Of a DNA stretch of 64,000 nt, positions 53,078 through 63,627 are shown one piece after another. The first letter of the stretch is position 1. Each line of letters opens with the position of its first letter. The translations under genes were made by a program, and so were the position numbers. The notes beneath the pieces were generated by a model that made no database searches, was not told the origin of the DNA, and saw only the letters and a program-made list of their open reading frames with translations. The DNA is from Pseudorhodoplanes sp. (lineage in GTDB: Bacteria; Pseudomonadota; Alphaproteobacteria; Rhizobiales; Xanthobacteraceae), in the NCBI GenBank assembly GCA_032027085.1, contig JAVSMS010000001.1:3245126-3309125 (forward strand). The letters run 5' to 3'.

Positions 53078-54283
53078 ATGGCCATCGACGCACCGGGCAG
53101 GGCGCCCTATGCCTCTCAGGCGGCCCTGAGCCGCGGCCGGCTGATGCCGGAACCGCCGAGCCGCAGCCGCAATGACTTTCGCCGCGATTGCGACCGCATC
53201 ATCCACTCCAATGCCTTCCGCCGGCTGAAGTACAAGACCCAGGTCTTCGTGTTCGATGAAGGCGATCATTACCGCACGCGTCTGACTCATACGATGGAGG
53301 TCCAGCAGATTGCCCGCTCGCTGGCGCGCGCGCTCGGGCTGGACGAGGATCTCGCCGAGGCGCTGGCGCTGGCGCATGACCTCGGCCATCCGCCCTTCGG
53401 CCATGCCGGCGAACGGGCGCTGGATGAATGCCTGGCCGGAGCGGGCGGCTTCGACCACAACGCCCAGACCTTGCGGGTGGTGACCTCTCTGGAGCGCCGC
53501 TACGCGCAATTCGACGGACTTAATCTGACATGGGAAGCGCTTGAAGGATTGGTCAAGCACAACGGTCCCTTGACCGATCGCGCCGGCAATCCCGTCGACC
53601 GTTACAAGGAGACCGGCCTGCCGGAGAGCATTCGCGACTATGCCGCCGTGCAGGACCTTCAGTTGTGGAGTTTCGCCAGCGCCGAAGCTCAGGCCGCGGC
53701 CATCGCCGACGACATCGCCTATGACGCGCACGATATCGACGATGGCTTGCGGGCGGGACTGTTCGGTCTCGATGATCTCGCCGCCGTTTCGCTCCTTGGC
53801 GGCATCATCCGCGAAATCCGGACGGCTCATCCCGGCCTCGACCAGACCCGCACCGCTCATGAACTGGTGCGGCGGGTCATCACCCGCCTGATCGAGGATG
53901 TGGTCGCGGAGTCCGGCCGCCGGCTCGCAGCGCTCGCGCCCCGCAATGTGGACGATATCCGCCTGGCGGCAGGTCCTGTCGTGGGATTTTCGGCCGCGAT
54001 GGCCAAGGACGAGCGGAGCATCAAGGATTTCTTGTATCCTCGCATGTATCGTCATGAGCGTGTGATGCGAGTCATGGGGGCTGCTCAGGGCGTAGTGCGG
54101 GATCTGTTCCGGCACTATCTCGCGCATCCTTCCGACATGCCGGAGGAGTGGCAGGACGACATGAGCCGCACAGACGACAGGGGTCGCATCCGCCATACCG
54201 GCGACTTTATCGCCGGCATGACCGATCGTTATGCCATTGCGGAACATGCCCGTTTCTTTGACTCGCCCGCCGAATTGCGTTAG
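53078..54283 (+). CDS. dgt: deoxyguanosinetriphosphate triphosphohydrolase-like protein
   Basis: The 401-residue HD-domain protein has [20 protein letters not shown] at the N-terminus, [20 protein letters not shown] and the metal motif [20 protein letters not shown] (about 96-115). [20 protein letters not shown] (about 208-227) holds the later metal-site Asp. It hydrolyses dNTPs to nucleoside and triphosphate and helps control the pool. The family is the shorter dGTPase-like type 2. Confidence 0.92.
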   Translation: MAIDAPGRAPYASQAALSRGRLMPEPPSRSRNDFRRDCDRIIHSNAFRRLKYKTQVFVFDEGDHYRTRLTHTMEVQQIARSLARALGLDEDLAEALALAHDLGHPPFGHAGERALDECLAGAGGFDHNAQTLRVVTSLERRYAQFDGLNLTWEALEGLVKHNGPLTDRAGNPVDRYKETGLPESIRDYAAVQDLQLWSFASAEAQAAAIADDIAYDAHDIDDGLRAGLFGLDDLAAVSLLGGIIREIRTAHPGLDQTRTAHELVRRVITRLIEDVVAESGRRLAALAPRNVDDIRLAAGPVVGFSAAMAKDERSIKDFLYPRMYRHERVMRVMGAAQGVVRDLFRHYLAHPSDMPEEWQDDMSRTDDRGRIRHTGDFIAGMTDRYAIAEHARFFDSPAELR

Positions 54284-54323
54284 CCCCGCCGCTTCCTTAA
54301 AGCCCTGAAAAACCTTCGCCGGA

Positions 54324-56114
54324 TTGGCCGTGAAGACCCCGACCCATAACCTGTTCGCCGACATGCATGACCGCGTGATCGCGGCCAATCATGCGCTGAT
54401 TGCTGATGGTTTCTTGCCCAAGGGCATCGACCTGTCGCGCGTGCTGATCGAGCCGCCGCGCGACGCCGCCCATGGCGACATGGCGACCAACGCTGCGATG
54501 GTGCTGGCCAAGGATGCGGGCAAGAAGCCGCGCGAGATCGCCGAGGCGCTCGCCGATAAACTCCGTGCCGACCCGCTGGTGGAAAAGGTCGATGTGGCCG
54601 GGCCGGGCTTCATCAATCTGACGCTGAAATCTTCCGCGTGGCTGGAGGCGATCCGCGCCGCGATCAGGGCCGGCAAGGATTACGGCCGCAGTGCCGTGGG
54701 CAAAGGCGAAAAGGTCAATGTCGAATACGTCTCTGCCAATCCGACCGGTCCGATGCATGTCGGGCATTGCCGCGGCGCCGTGTTCGGCGATGCGTTGGCC
54801 AGCCTCCTGGCCTTTGCAGGCTTCGACGTCACCCGCGAATATTACATCAATGATGCCGGCGCGCAGATCGAGGCGCTGACGCAATCTGGCTGGCTGCGTT
54901 ATCGCGAGGCGCTCGGCGAGAATATCGGCGAGATTCCGGAAGGCCTTTATCCGGGTGACTATGTGAAGCAGGTCGGCGAAGAATTGAAGGCCGATTACGG
55001 CGACACGCTGCTGCAAAAGCCGGAGAGCGAGTGGAAGCCGATCGTGCGTGAGCGCGCCATCAACATCATGATGGCCGATATCCGCAACGATCTGTGGTCG
55101 CTCGGCGTTGTGCCAGACGTGTTTTTCTCGGAAGCGTCGTTGACGGAAGAGGGCGACAAGGTCGCCGACACCATCGCCTTTCTGCGCCAGCGCGGCGAAA
55201 TCTATGAGGGCCGCTTGCCGCCGCCGAAGGGCGCGCCAGTCGACGACTACGAGGATCGCGAACAGACGCTGTTCCGCTCGACCGATTTCGGCGACGACGT
55301 AGATCGTCCGCTGAGGAAATCAGACGGCAGCTACACTTACTTCGCCTCCGACATCGCCTATCACAAGTCGAAGATCGACCGCGGCTTCCTGTCGATGATC
55401 GACGTCTGGGGCGCCGATCACGGCGGCTACGTCAAGCGCATGCAGGCGGCGGTGAAGGCGATCAGCGAGGGCAAAGCCAATCTCGACGTGAAGATCGTCC
55501 AGCTTGTGAAGCTTCTGCGCGGCGGCGAGCCGGTGAAGATGTCAAAGCGGGCCGGCGAATTTGTCACGCTGCGGGAAGTGGTGGAGGAGGTGGGGCGCGA
55601 CGCGGTGCGGTTCATGATGCTCTACCGCAAGAACGACGCAGTGCTCGATTTCGATCTTGCCAAGGTCATCGAGCAATCCCGCGACAATCCTGTGTTTTAC
55701 GTCCAGTACGGGCATGCCCGCGGGCACTCGATCTTCCGCATGGCGCGGGAGGCCTTCCCGCATCTCCCGGAAGCGCCGGCCGAGCGCCAGGCGATGCTCG
55801 AGAAGGTTCCCCTGGAGCGCCTCACCGACGCGGGCGAGGTCTCACTGATGCGAAAAATCGCTGCTTTTCCGCGCGTCGTGGAGGCGGCCGCATTGTCGCA
55901 TGAGCCACACCGAATTGCCTTTTATCTATATGAACTTGCAGGAGAATTCCATTCGCAATGGACGCGGGGAAAAGACTTGCCTCATTTACGCTTCATTATA
56001 CAGAATGATGAAGAACTATCACTGGCGCGGCTTGCACTGGTTCAGGGCGCCGTAACCGTGTTCGCTTCCGGACTGAAGCTGTTGGGGGTGGGGGCTCCTG
56101 AGGAGATGCGGTGA
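54324..56114 (+). CDS. argS: arginyl-tRNA synthetase
   Basis: The 596-residue class I synthetase has an N-terminal Add-1 domain, the HIGH-type motif [20 protein letters not shown] (about 130-149), [15 protein letters not shown], a KMSK motif [16 protein letters not shown] and a DALR-type C-terminal domain. The start is uncertain: TTG at 54324 or GTG at 54330, with no clear ribosome site for either. It charges tRNA-Arg. Confidence 0.95.
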   Translation: MAVKTPTHNLFADMHDRVIAANHALIADGFLPKGIDLSRVLIEPPRDAAHGDMATNAAMVLAKDAGKKPREIAEALADKLRADPLVEKVDVAGPGFINLTLKSSAWLEAIRAAIRAGKDYGRSAVGKGEKVNVEYVSANPTGPMHVGHCRGAVFGDALASLLAFAGFDVTREYYINDAGAQIEALTQSGWLRYREALGENIGEIPEGLYPGDYVKQVGEELKADYGDTLLQKPESEWKPIVRERAINIMMADIRNDLWSLGVVPDVFFSEASLTEEGDKVADTIAFLRQRGEIYEGRLPPPKGAPVDDYEDREQTLFRSTDFGDDVDRPLRKSDGSYTYFASDIAYHKSKIDRGFLSMIDVWGADHGGYVKRMQAAVKAISEGKANLDVKIVQLVKLLRGGEPVKMSKRAGEFVTLREVVEEVGRDAVRFMMLYRKNDAVLDFDLAKVIEQSRDNPVFYVQYGHARGHSIFRMAREAFPHLPEAPAERQAMLEKVPLERLTDAGEVSLMRKIAAFPRVVEAAALSHEPHRIAFYLYELAGEFHSQWTRGKDLPHLRFIIQNDEELSLARLALVQGAVTVFASGLKLLGVGAPEEMR

Positions 56115-56220
56115 AATCGGCGTCTGCGCTGTTGCGATTCGCTGTGGAGTTTGACGACGCAGAGCAGCAAGGATGCGTCGCGTAACCCGGTCCGAACAAA
56201 AAGAAAGATCAAGTATCGGC

Positions 56221-57927
56221 ATGGCGGACGATCACTATTCCCGGCCACCCCGTCCGAGCAATCCTCTGGCGCGCCCGCAATCGGAACGCCGTGCGCCACC
56301 CTCGGGCGGCGATCCACTTGCGGAATTGGCGAGACTGATCGGCCAATCCGATCCTCACGCGGCCTACAGCCGGACGCCGTCGCATTCCGGCGCGCAACCG
56401 AACTACGCGCAGGGTGACGGGAATGATTGGCGCGCGAGGCCGGAGCCTTATTCTCCGCAGCACGATCCCTACGCACAGCAGCCGCCGGATTATCAGGGCG
56501 ACAGCTACGGCGCGAACCCATCCCAAAATCCGCCATTCTCCTATCCGGATCCGTCCTACCCCGCGCCGCATGCGCCGGCGCAGGGTTACGACGATCGGCA
56601 TTACAGCGATCAGACTTACAATGATCGCGACTACAACGAGCCGTATTACGACGATCGCCATCATGCGGGCGGTGCCCAGCAAAACCCGTCCTACGCACCG
56701 GAAAGCTACGCGCCACAGTCTTACGCGCCGCAGGCCTATCCCGATCCGCAATATCCGACGCGGGCGCATGATCCGCGCTATGTCGATCCTCATCCGGCTG
56801 TTCCGCAATTCGCCTCGCCGCAATACGACGACAAGCCATATCCGGCTTACGACAATCAGCTTTACGGACGGCAGACGCCGGCGTTTCCGCCCGCGCAGGG
56901 CGATGAGGCGCAGCGCTATGCAGCGCCATATGAGCAGGATTATCCCGGCGCGCCTTACGACGATCCCAGCGCACCGGCTTATGGCGCTCCCTATTATCAC
57001 CCCGAAGCAGCTCCGGAAGCTGAAGCGCCGGCGCGCCGGCGCGGCGGTCTGGTGACGGTGCTTGCGGTGATGGCTCTGGCCGTCGTGGGCACGGCGGCCG
57101 CCTTTGGCTATCGCGCGATCTTTGCGCCTGCGGGCACACGGGTGCCGCCGCCGGTGATCAAGGCCGACACCACGCCCTCCAAGATCGTTCCGACCAGCGA
57201 CAAGCCGATCCAGGATCGCGTTGGCGACCGCGCGCAGATCGAGCGCATCATCAATCGCGAGGAGCAGCCGGTCGACGTGAATACGGCCCGGGCCAGCGCG
57301 CCGCGTGTCGTGTTCCCCGGACCCAATCCGATTGCGCCGCTGCCGAATTCGCCGATTCCGCCAAACCCGACCGCACAGGCCCCGGCGCAGACCGGCTCGG
57401 CTGCTGCGGCATCCACCGAGCCGAAAAAGATCCGCACCGTGACCATCCGTTCCGATCAACCGGAGCTTGCCGCGGCGGCACAGGCTACATCAGCGGCATC
57501 TGCGCCACGCGCGAATGCTCCCTCCGGTGTGCTGCCCGAGGACGATCCGCGCACGACGTCCCGCGCGCAGGCCTCGGCCCTGGCGTCCAGTGGACCGCTC
57601 TCGCTGTCGCCGAGCACCGTGCAGTCTGCGCAACAGCGCGCTGCGCCGGTGCGCACCGCATCCGCGCCGGCGGCGAATGCCGGCGGCTATAGCGTGCAGG
57701 TGACTTCCCAGCGCAGCGAGGGCGAGGCGCAGGCCGCCTTTGCCGCGTTGCAGGCGAAGTTCCCGAGCGTGCTGGGCAACCGGCAGGCGCTCATCCGCCG
57801 GGCCGACCTCGGCGAGAAGGGCACCTATTATCGCGCGCAAATTCCTTTCGGCAGCCAGGGTGAGGCCGCGGATTTCTGCACCAGCCTGCGCAACGCGGGT
57901 GGCCAGTGCGTCATCCAGAGGAATTGA
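56221..57927 (+). CDS. SPOR-domain cell-division-type membrane protein
   Basis: The 568-residue protein begins MADDHYSRPPRPSNPLARPQ, then a conserved DPLAELARLIGQSDP motif. A long Tyr/Pro/Gln/Asp-rich disordered region (about 50-275) precedes one transmembrane helix (GGLVTVLAVMALAVVGTAAA, about 280-300). A periplasmic Ala/Pro linker leads to a C-terminal SPOR domain (GGYSVQVTSQRSEGEAQAAF to the end). SPOR domains bind denuded peptidoglycan at division sites. The frame extends to 56173. Position between argS and nagZ is typical. Confidence 0.87.
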   Translation: MADDHYSRPPRPSNPLARPQSERRAPPSGGDPLAELARLIGQSDPHAAYSRTPSHSGAQPNYAQGDGNDWRARPEPYSPQHDPYAQQPPDYQGDSYGANPSQNPPFSYPDPSYPAPHAPAQGYDDRHYSDQTYNDRDYNEPYYDDRHHAGGAQQNPSYAPESYAPQSYAPQAYPDPQYPTRAHDPRYVDPHPAVPQFASPQYDDKPYPAYDNQLYGRQTPAFPPAQGDEAQRYAAPYEQDYPGAPYDDPSAPAYGAPYYHPEAAPEAEAPARRRGGLVTVLAVMALAVVGTAAAFGYRAIFAPAGTRVPPPVIKADTTPSKIVPTSDKPIQDRVGDRAQIERIINREEQPVDVNTARASAPRVVFPGPNPIAPLPNSPIPPNPTAQAPAQTGSAAAASTEPKKIRTVTIRSDQPELAAAAQATSAASAPRANAPSGVLPEDDPRTTSRAQASALASSGPLSLSPSTVQSAQQRAAPVRTASAPAANAGGYSVQVTSQRSEGEAQAAFAALQAKFPSVLGNRQALIRRADLGEKGTYYRAQIPFGSQGEAADFCTSLRNAGGQCVIQRN

Positions 57928-57974
57928 GCCGGCTGGCCTTGACCCCGCCGAGAGCCAAAAGCTAAGCCGCGCCG

Positions 57975-59006
57975 ATGCCGGTGCGCGCCTTCATCACGGG
58001 ACTGTCGGGTCCGGTCGTCACCTCCGACGAGGCCGCTTTCCTGCGCGATGCGCAGCCCTGGGGCCTGATCGTCTTCAAGCGGAATGTGAGCGATCCGGCG
58101 CAATTGCGGGCTCTCACGGATGCTTTTCGGGAAGCGGTGGGTCGCGACGCGCCGGTTCTGGTCGATCAGGAGGGGGGACGGGTCCAGCGGCTTGGCCCCC
58201 CGCATTGGCCTATTTACCCGGCGGGCGCCGTCTACGGCCGGATCTATGATGACGACTCAGGCGCGGGTCTGGAGGCTGCCTGGCTCGGGGCGCGGCTGAT
58301 CGCCTCCGACCTGCGTGCCGTCGGGATCGACACCGACTGCCTGCCGCTGGCCGATATTCCGGTGGAGGGCGCCGATGCCGTGATCGGCGAACGTGCCTAT
58401 GGCGCCACGCCGGAAAAGGTGACGGCGCTGGCGGGCGCCGTGGCCAAGGGGCTTATGGCGGGCGGCGTGCTGCCGGTGCTGAAACATATTCCGGGGCATG
58501 GACGGACCACCGCCGACAGCCATCTGAAGCTGCCGGTCGTGGAAACCGACCGCGCCACGCTGGAGCGGACCGATTTTGCCCCGTTCCGCGCGCTGTCGGA
58601 CCTGCCGCTGGGCATGACAGCACATGTTGTGTTCAGCGCCATTGATCCGGTCGCCCCGGCCACCACTTCGGCGATAATGGTCGGCGAGGTGATTCGCCGC
58701 TTCATTGGATTTTCGGGACTGTTGATGGGCGATGACGTGTCGATGGGAGCCTTGTCTGGAACGCTGCAGGAGCGGGCGCGGGCCTCCCTGCAAGCCGGGT
58801 GTGATATGGTTCTCCACTGCAATGGCAACTTGTCGGAGATGAAAGACATTGCCGGGGCCGTTCCCGTGCTAGAGGGTCCGGCTTTGGAGCGGGCGCAGGC
58901 CGCGCTCGGGCGCAGGACCCCGCCGGAACCGATGAATACTGCCGACATGCGCAAGCGCTTTGCAGAATTGACCGCGGCCGTGGCCGGCGGTGCGGTGACC
59001 GCATGA
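57975..59006 (+). CDS. nagZ: beta-N-acetylhexosaminidase
   Basis: The 343-residue glycoside hydrolase family 3 protein has PVLVDQEGGRVQRLGPPHWP, the NagZ signature LPVLKHIPGHGRTTADSHLK (about 167-186) with the catalytic His, and the nucleophile Asp in GLLMGDDVSMGAL. It removes GlcNAc from peptidoglycan turnover fragments in the cytoplasm. Its stop overlaps scpA by 4 bp. Confidence 0.93.
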   Translation: MPVRAFITGLSGPVVTSDEAAFLRDAQPWGLIVFKRNVSDPAQLRALTDAFREAVGRDAPVLVDQEGGRVQRLGPPHWPIYPAGAVYGRIYDDDSGAGLEAAWLGARLIASDLRAVGIDTDCLPLADIPVEGADAVIGERAYGATPEKVTALAGAVAKGLMAGGVLPVLKHIPGHGRTTADSHLKLPVVETDRATLERTDFAPFRALSDLPLGMTAHVVFSAIDPVAPATTSAIMVGEVIRRFIGFSGLLMGDDVSMGALSGTLQERARASLQAGCDMVLHCNGNLSEMKDIAGAVPVLEGPALERAQAALGRRTPPEPMNTADMRKRFAELTAAVAGGAVTA

Positions 59007-59827
59007 CCGCCGAGATCATTCCCTTCGAGCAGGCCGCAGCGACCGAGCGCGCGATCGACGAGCCGGCGCTGGTGGTCGACGTCGAGGGCTTCGAAGGCCC
59101 GCTCGATCTGCTGCTGACACTGGCGCGGCAGCAGAAGGTCGATCTCGCCAAGATCTCCATTCTGGCGCTGGCTGACCAGTATCTCGCCTTCATCGAGGAG
59201 GCGCGCAAGCTGCGCCTCGAACTTGCCGCCGACTATCTGGTGATGGCGGCCTGGCTCGCTTATCTGAAATCGCGGTTGCTGCTGCCGGAACTGAATGCAC
59301 CGGAAGGGCAGAGCGCCGAGGACATGGCGACCGCGCTCGCCTTCCGTCTGAAGCGGCTGGAGGCGATCCGCGAGGTCGCACAGAAACTGATGGAGCGGCC
59401 GCAGCTCAATCGCGATGTCTTCGATCGCGGCGATCCTGAGCCGATCGCGCATATCAAGCATCCGCAATGGTCGGCAACCTTATACGACCTGCTGTCTGCT
59501 TATGCCGTGCAACGGCAGAAGCAGGCGGCGGGCAGCCGCGTGCGTTTCGCGCAGCGCAAGGTCTGGTCGCTTGCGGAAGCGCGGGAGGCATTGGAGCGGC
59601 TGGTCGGCGCTTCGACCGATTGGGGCCGCTTCGATGAATTCCTCATCAGCTATCTGGTTGAGCCGCAGATGGCGGCGACCGTCACGGCGTCGAGTTTTGC
59701 GTCCGCATTGGAAATGGTTCGTGAAGGTGTCCTTGAGTTGCAGCAACACGCGGCCTTCGCTCCGCTTTATCTCCGCAAGCGCAGCGATACAGGTCAAACC
59801 CCAACCCCCGGCGCGGCAGCGCAATAA
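59003..59827 (+). CDS. scpA: segregation and condensation protein A
   Basis: The 274-residue kleisin has FEGPLDLLLTLARQQKVDLAK (about 30-50) and AAWLAYLKSRLLLPE, the standard ScpA N-terminal part, and a C-terminal winged-helix region. It bridges SMC heads in the condensin complex with ScpB, encoded 15 bp downstream. Confidence 0.93.
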   Translation: MTAEIIPFEQAAATERAIDEPALVVDVEGFEGPLDLLLTLARQQKVDLAKISILALADQYLAFIEEARKLRLELAADYLVMAAWLAYLKSRLLLPELNAPEGQSAEDMATALAFRLKRLEAIREVAQKLMERPQLNRDVFDRGDPEPIAHIKHPQWSATLYDLLSAYAVQRQKQAAGSRVRFAQRKVWSLAEAREALERLVGASTDWGRFDEFLISYLVEPQMAATVTASSFASALEMVREGVLELQQHAAFAPLYLRKRSDTGQTPTPGAAAQ

Positions 59828-59842
59828 GAGGAGGCCGCTACG

Positions 59843-60556
59843 ATGGCAAGCTTGGCCCAAAAACGAATGATTGAGAACGACCACGACGACGAACAGCCCC
59901 ACGAGACCGCGCGCCCGGAAGAGTTGCGTCTGCTGGAAGCGATGCTGTTCGCGTCGAAGGAGCCGCTGGACGAGAAGAGCCTGGCCGCGCGCATGCCGGA
60001 CGGCGTCAATCTGCGTGACACGCTCGACAGGCTGAAGGCGGAATATCTGCCGCGTGGCGTCAATCTTGTGCGCATCAACGGCAAGTGGACCTTCCGCACC
60101 GCGACCGATCTTGCCTGGCTGCTCACCAAGGAAGCGGTGCAGCCGCGCAAGCTCTCGCGCGCGGCTATCGAGACGCTTGCCATCATCGCCTATCATCAGC
60201 CGGTGACCCGCGCGGAGATCGAGGATATCCGCGGTGTTGCCATCTCCAAGGGCACGCTCGACGTGCTGCTGGAGACCGGCTGGGTCAGGCCGCGCGGCCG
60301 CCGCAAGGTGCCGGGCCGTCCGATCACTTACGGCACGACGGAGGAGTTCATCTCCCATTTCGGTCTCGAGCAGCTCGGCGATCTGCCTGGCCTCGATGAA
60401 CTGAAAGGCTCCGGCATGCTCGACGGCCGGCTGCCGCCGAATTTCACTGTGCCGGTTCCTTCCGACGATCCGACGTTGCGCGAGGACGAAGATCCGCTGG
60501 AGCCCGACGATCTCGATTTCGGTCTGGCGCCGCGGGCGGAGTCATCCGAGGAGTAA
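59843..60556 (+). CDS. scpB: segregation and condensation protein B
   Basis: The 237-residue protein has two winged-helix units (RLLEAMLFASKEPLDEKSLA; LSRAAIETLAIIAYHQPVTR, then AEIEDIRGVAISKGTLDVLL) followed by an acidic tail. It partners ScpA in the SMC complex. Its TAA is followed directly by the ATG of the ABC ATPase gene. Confidence 0.93.
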   Translation: MASLAQKRMIENDHDDEQPHETARPEELRLLEAMLFASKEPLDEKSLAARMPDGVNLRDTLDRLKAEYLPRGVNLVRINGKWTFRTATDLAWLLTKEAVQPRKLSRAAIETLAIIAYHQPVTRAEIEDIRGVAISKGTLDVLLETGWVRPRGRRKVPGRPITYGTTEEFISHFGLEQLGDLPGLDELKGSGMLDGRLPPNFTVPVPSDDPTLREDEDPLEPDDLDFGLAPRAESSEE

Positions 60557-61678
60557 ATGTCCGAGCGTGTTGATGTTGAAGTTGCCGACAATGTCCGTGC
60601 ATCGCGCGGGCGGACGCCGGCGACCATCGCTGCGCGCCTGACTTACGAGCATGTCACGCATCGCTACGGCAATGTGACGGCCGTCCGCGATTTCAATCTC
60701 GACATCGAGCCCGGTGAAATCGTTTGTCTTTTGGGCCGCTCCGGCTGCGGCAAGACGACCTTGCTGCGGCTCGCCGCCGGCGTCGAAGAGCCGAGCGAGG
60801 GACGAATTCTGATCAACGATCAGGAAGTTTCGGGACCTTCGCGCTTTCTTCCGCCGGAGAAGCGAAATGTCGGGCTGATGTTCCAGGACTTCGCGCTGTT
60901 CCCGCATCTCACCAATCTGCAGAACGTCATGTTCGGCCTGAAAGCGTTGCCGAAAGCCGATGCCGAGCGCGAGGCGCGCGCCGCCTTGCGGCGGGTGGGC
61001 TTGCGCGAATACGCCGACGCCTATCCGCATATGCTCTCGGGCGGCGAGCAGCAGCGTGTGGCTTTGGCGCGCGCGGTGGTGCCGCGGCCAAGCGTGCTGT
61101 TGATGGACGAGCCGTTTTCCGGCCTCGACCGCAGGCTGCGCGATGATGTGCGGGATGAGACGCTTCATGTGCTGCGTGAAAGCCGCGTCACAACCGTTAT
61201 CGTCACGCACGATCCCGAGGAAGCGCTGCGCATGGGCGACCGTGTCGCAGTGATGCACGCCGGCCGACTGGTCCAGGTCGACACGCCGGAAAACATTTAT
61301 CGCCATTCGGTCAATCTCTTCGTGGCGCGATTTTTCTGCGAGCTGAACGAACTGGAGGGCGTCGTCAGCAGCGGCATGGCGGAGACGGCGGTCGGGCGCT
61401 TTGCCGCAGCCGGGTTCGAGGACGGCGTCAAGGTCGTCGTGGCAATCCGCCCGCAGGCCCTGCGCCTGCGCCAGCCGGGGTCGAGCTATGGCGTGCCGGG
61501 GCGGGTGCAGCACCGGCAGTTCCTGGGCTATGTCGATCTCGTGGAAGTCGCGGTCGAGGGCCTCGACAAGCCCCTGAAAGGGCGCGTTTTGCGCGACGCG
61601 CCGGGCGCGGTTAACGCTGAAATCAGCGTCGATTTCGATGTGGCCGAAGTCCTTGTTTTTGCCGCCTCCGGGGCCTAG
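60557..61678 (+). CDS. ABC transporter ATP-binding protein (FbpC/PotA-like)
   Basis: The 373-residue protein has Walker [16 protein letters not shown], the Q-loop [13 protein letters not shown], the signature [20 protein letters not shown] and Walker [15 protein letters not shown]-terminal TOBE-like domain occupies about residues 275-370. The type imports ferric iron, spermidine or similar. No permease or binding-protein gene is nearby. It starts directly at the scpB stop, before tatA, an unusual insertion in a conserved run. Confidence 0.9.
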   Translation: MSERVDVEVADNVRASRGRTPATIAARLTYEHVTHRYGNVTAVRDFNLDIEPGEIVCLLGRSGCGKTTLLRLAAGVEEPSEGRILINDQEVSGPSRFLPPEKRNVGLMFQDFALFPHLTNLQNVMFGLKALPKADAEREARAALRRVGLREYADAYPHMLSGGEQQRVALARAVVPRPSVLLMDEPFSGLDRRLRDDVRDETLHVLRESRVTTVIVTHDPEEALRMGDRVAVMHAGRLVQVDTPENIYRHSVNLFVARFFCELNELEGVVSSGMAETAVGRFAAAGFEDGVKVVVAIRPQALRLRQPGSSYGVPGRVQHRQFLGYVDLVEVAVEGLDKPLKGRVLRDAPGAVNAEISVDFDVAEVLVFAASGA

Positions 61679-61731
61679 TTTTCAGACAAATCCCAGGCGG
61701 CCCACGGACCGTCTCACCGGAGGATATGAGT

Positions 61732-61980
61732 ATGGGTTCGTTGAGCATCTGGCACTGGATCGTCGTGCTCGTCGTGGTGCTGCTGCTGTTCGGACGCGGC
61801 AAGATTTCCGAACTGATGGGCGACATGGCCCAGGGCATCAAGGCCTTCAAGAAGGGCATGGCCGAGGACGACAAGACTGCAGAGGCCAAGCCCGACCAGA
61901 TGAAGACCATCGACAATAAGCCGAACGATCTGAAAGAGCGTGCCGCGACCGAAAAGAAGTTCGAAGGCGGCACCGTCTGA
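61732..61980 (+). CDS. tatA: twin-arginine translocase subunit TatA
   Basis: The 82-residue protein has one transmembrane helix ([20 protein letters not shown]) and the amphipathic helix [20 protein letters not shown]. The start at 61732 is chosen because GGAGG lies 8 nt upstream; the ATG at 61726 is too close to it. It forms the pore of the Tat system that exports folded proteins. The Tat-signal cargo of the tRNA-Asn element would depend on it. Confidence 0.94.
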   Translation: MGSLSIWHWIVVLVVVLLLFGRGKISELMGDMAQGIKAFKKGMAEDDKTAEAKPDQMKTIDNKPNDLKERAATEKKFEGGTV

Positions 61981-62050
61981 GCGGCGCAGCGCGCGCTGTG
62001 CGGGAGGGGGGCGCTGAGCGCAATCGGCGCCCCTTGGAGTTAGAAGTCCC

Positions 62051-62503
62051 ATGTTCGACATCGGCTGGAGCGAACTTGTCGTCATCGGCATTGTCGCGCT
62101 GATCGCCATCGGCCCGAAGGAACTGCCGGGCGTGCTGCGCAGCCTCGGTCACTGGATGGGCAAGGTGCGCCGCATGGCGTCCGAGTTCCAGGACCAGTTC
62201 CGCGATGCGATGCGTGAAGCCGAAGTCGCCGATCTCAAGAAGCAGTTCGACGAAGCGCAGGCCGCCGCCAGCAATGTGACGGCCGGATTCGACAATCCGC
62301 TCGAGACTGCGCGCCGCGAAATGGAAAAGGCCATTGAGGACAAGCCGCTGACGGCGCCCGACGCGCCGGCGGCAATTTCGGCTCCCGACAATGTGCAGGA
62401 TTTTCCGGTGCCGGAAACGCCGCCGAGCGTTGTCGCCGAAGAACCGAAAGCTGAGACCGCATCACCCGAAGCCGCCAAAAGCGGCGGGAGCGGCGCGGCA
62501 TGA
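62051..62503 (+). CDS. tatB: twin-arginine translocase subunit TatB
   Basis: The 150-residue protein has the TatB start [20 protein letters not shown], the Gly-Pro-Lys-Glu hinge and an amphipathic helix ([20 protein letters not shown]), then a Pro/Ala-rich acidic tail. It forms the substrate receptor with TatC, whose gene overlaps by 4 bp. Confidence 0.94.
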   Translation: MFDIGWSELVVIGIVALIAIGPKELPGVLRSLGHWMGKVRRMASEFQDQFRDAMREAEVADLKKQFDEAQAAASNVTAGFDNPLETARREMEKAIEDKPLTAPDAPAAISAPDNVQDFPVPETPPSVVAEEPKAETASPEAAKSGGSGAA

Positions 62504-63324
62504 GCAACACGCCGGCCAACGAAGAAGATGAGATCGAGGCGAGCAAGGCGCCTTTGATGGATCATCTGATCGAGTTGCGCTCGCGCCTGATCAAGGCGCT
62601 GATCGCCTTCGCGATCGCCTTTGCACTGTGTTTCGTCTTCGCCAAGCAGATCTACAACGTGCTGGTCTGGCCCTTTGTCTGGATCGCCGGGCCGGAAAAT
62701 TCGAAATTCATCTACACGGCGTTGCTTGAATACTTTTTGACGCAGTTGAAGCTCGCCATGTTCGGTGCGGCGTTCCTGTCGTTTCCGGTGGTGGCGGCGC
62801 AAATCTACATGTTCGTCGCGCCCGGCCTCTATCGCCACGAGCGGCACGCCTTCGTGCCGTACCTCATCGCGACGCCGATCTTCTTCGTGCTCGGCGCCTT
62901 GGTGGTCTATTTCCTTGTGATGCCAATGCTGGTGCGCTTCTCCATCGGCATGCAGCAGACCGGCGTCGAAGGTACCGCCGAAATCGCGCTCCTTCCCAAG
63001 GTCGGCGAATATCTGTCGTTGATGATGGCTCTGGTCTTCGCCTTCGGTGTCGCGTTCCAGTTGCCGGTGATCCTCACCTTGCTCGGCCGCATCGGTGTCC
63101 TCACCTCCGATACACTGAAGCAGAAGCGCCGCTATTTCATCGTCGGTGCCTTCGTGCTGGCAGCGGTGCTGACGCCGCCCGACGTGATCAGCCAGATGTC
63201 GCTCGCGATTCCGCTGATGCTGCTCTACGAGGGCTCGATCTGGTCGGTGCGCATGGTGGAGAAGAAGGCGGCGAAGGCCAAAGCCACGCCGCCGGCCAAC
63301 GCCGACGCCAAGCCGGCGGAGTAG
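62500..63324 (+). CDS. tatC: twin-arginine translocase subunit TatC
   Basis: The 274-residue protein has six transmembrane helices, the N-terminal [20 protein letters not shown] with the ELR signal-recognition region, and [20 protein letters not shown] in the fifth-helix region. It binds the twin-arginine signal. It is the last gene of the conserved run in the window. Confidence 0.95.
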   Translation: MSNTPANEEDEIEASKAPLMDHLIELRSRLIKALIAFAIAFALCFVFAKQIYNVLVWPFVWIAGPENSKFIYTALLEYFLTQLKLAMFGAAFLSFPVVAAQIYMFVAPGLYRHERHAFVPYLIATPIFFVLGALVVYFLVMPMLVRFSIGMQQTGVEGTAEIALLPKVGEYLSLMMALVFAFGVAFQLPVILTLLGRIGVLTSDTLKQKRRYFIVGAFVLAAVLTPPDVISQMSLAIPLMLLYEGSIWSVRMVEKKAAKAKATPPANADAKPAE

Positions 63325-63398
63325 GGCGCGCTCTCTCTCACGGCATCGTCATGGCCGGGCTTGTCTCGGCCATCTCGCTTGGGCGGGCACAGTCAGGC

Positions 63399-63530
63399 GT
63401 AGCCCGGATGGAGCGAAGCGCAATCCGGGACAGCGTGCTTCGTACCCGGGTTGAGCGCAGCGAAACCCGGGGAGGGCGTGTCATATCTCTGAGGGCAACC
63501 CCCGCATTCCGCTTCGCTCCATGCGGGCTA
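63399..63530. repeat. REP-like palindromic repeat cluster
   Basis: A unit beginning GTAGCCCGGATGGAGCGAAG (63399 onward; stem CCCGGAT/ATCCGGG), a CCCGGGTT/AACCCGGG hairpin (63445-63471) and an inverted copy of the first unit (63501-63530; stem CCCGCAT/ATGCGGG) lie in the 303 bp between tatC and the transposase. The GTAGCCCGGATGGAGCGAAG type is a frequent interspersed repeat in Bradyrhizobium-like genomes. Confidence 0.7.
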
Positions 63531-63627
63531 CCGGGCACTTGACAAACTTCCATAGTAGGAATAAAATCGCAGTTATATACTTGACTGAACGGCCCGCCTG
63601 TGCGATAAAAGCTCAGGAGACAGGGCC

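Noticed and set aside
56414..57055. 213-codon plus-strand frame inside the SPOR gene
   Set aside because: It is a shifted reading of the repetitive disordered region, rich in Arg, Ile and Thr; not a gene.
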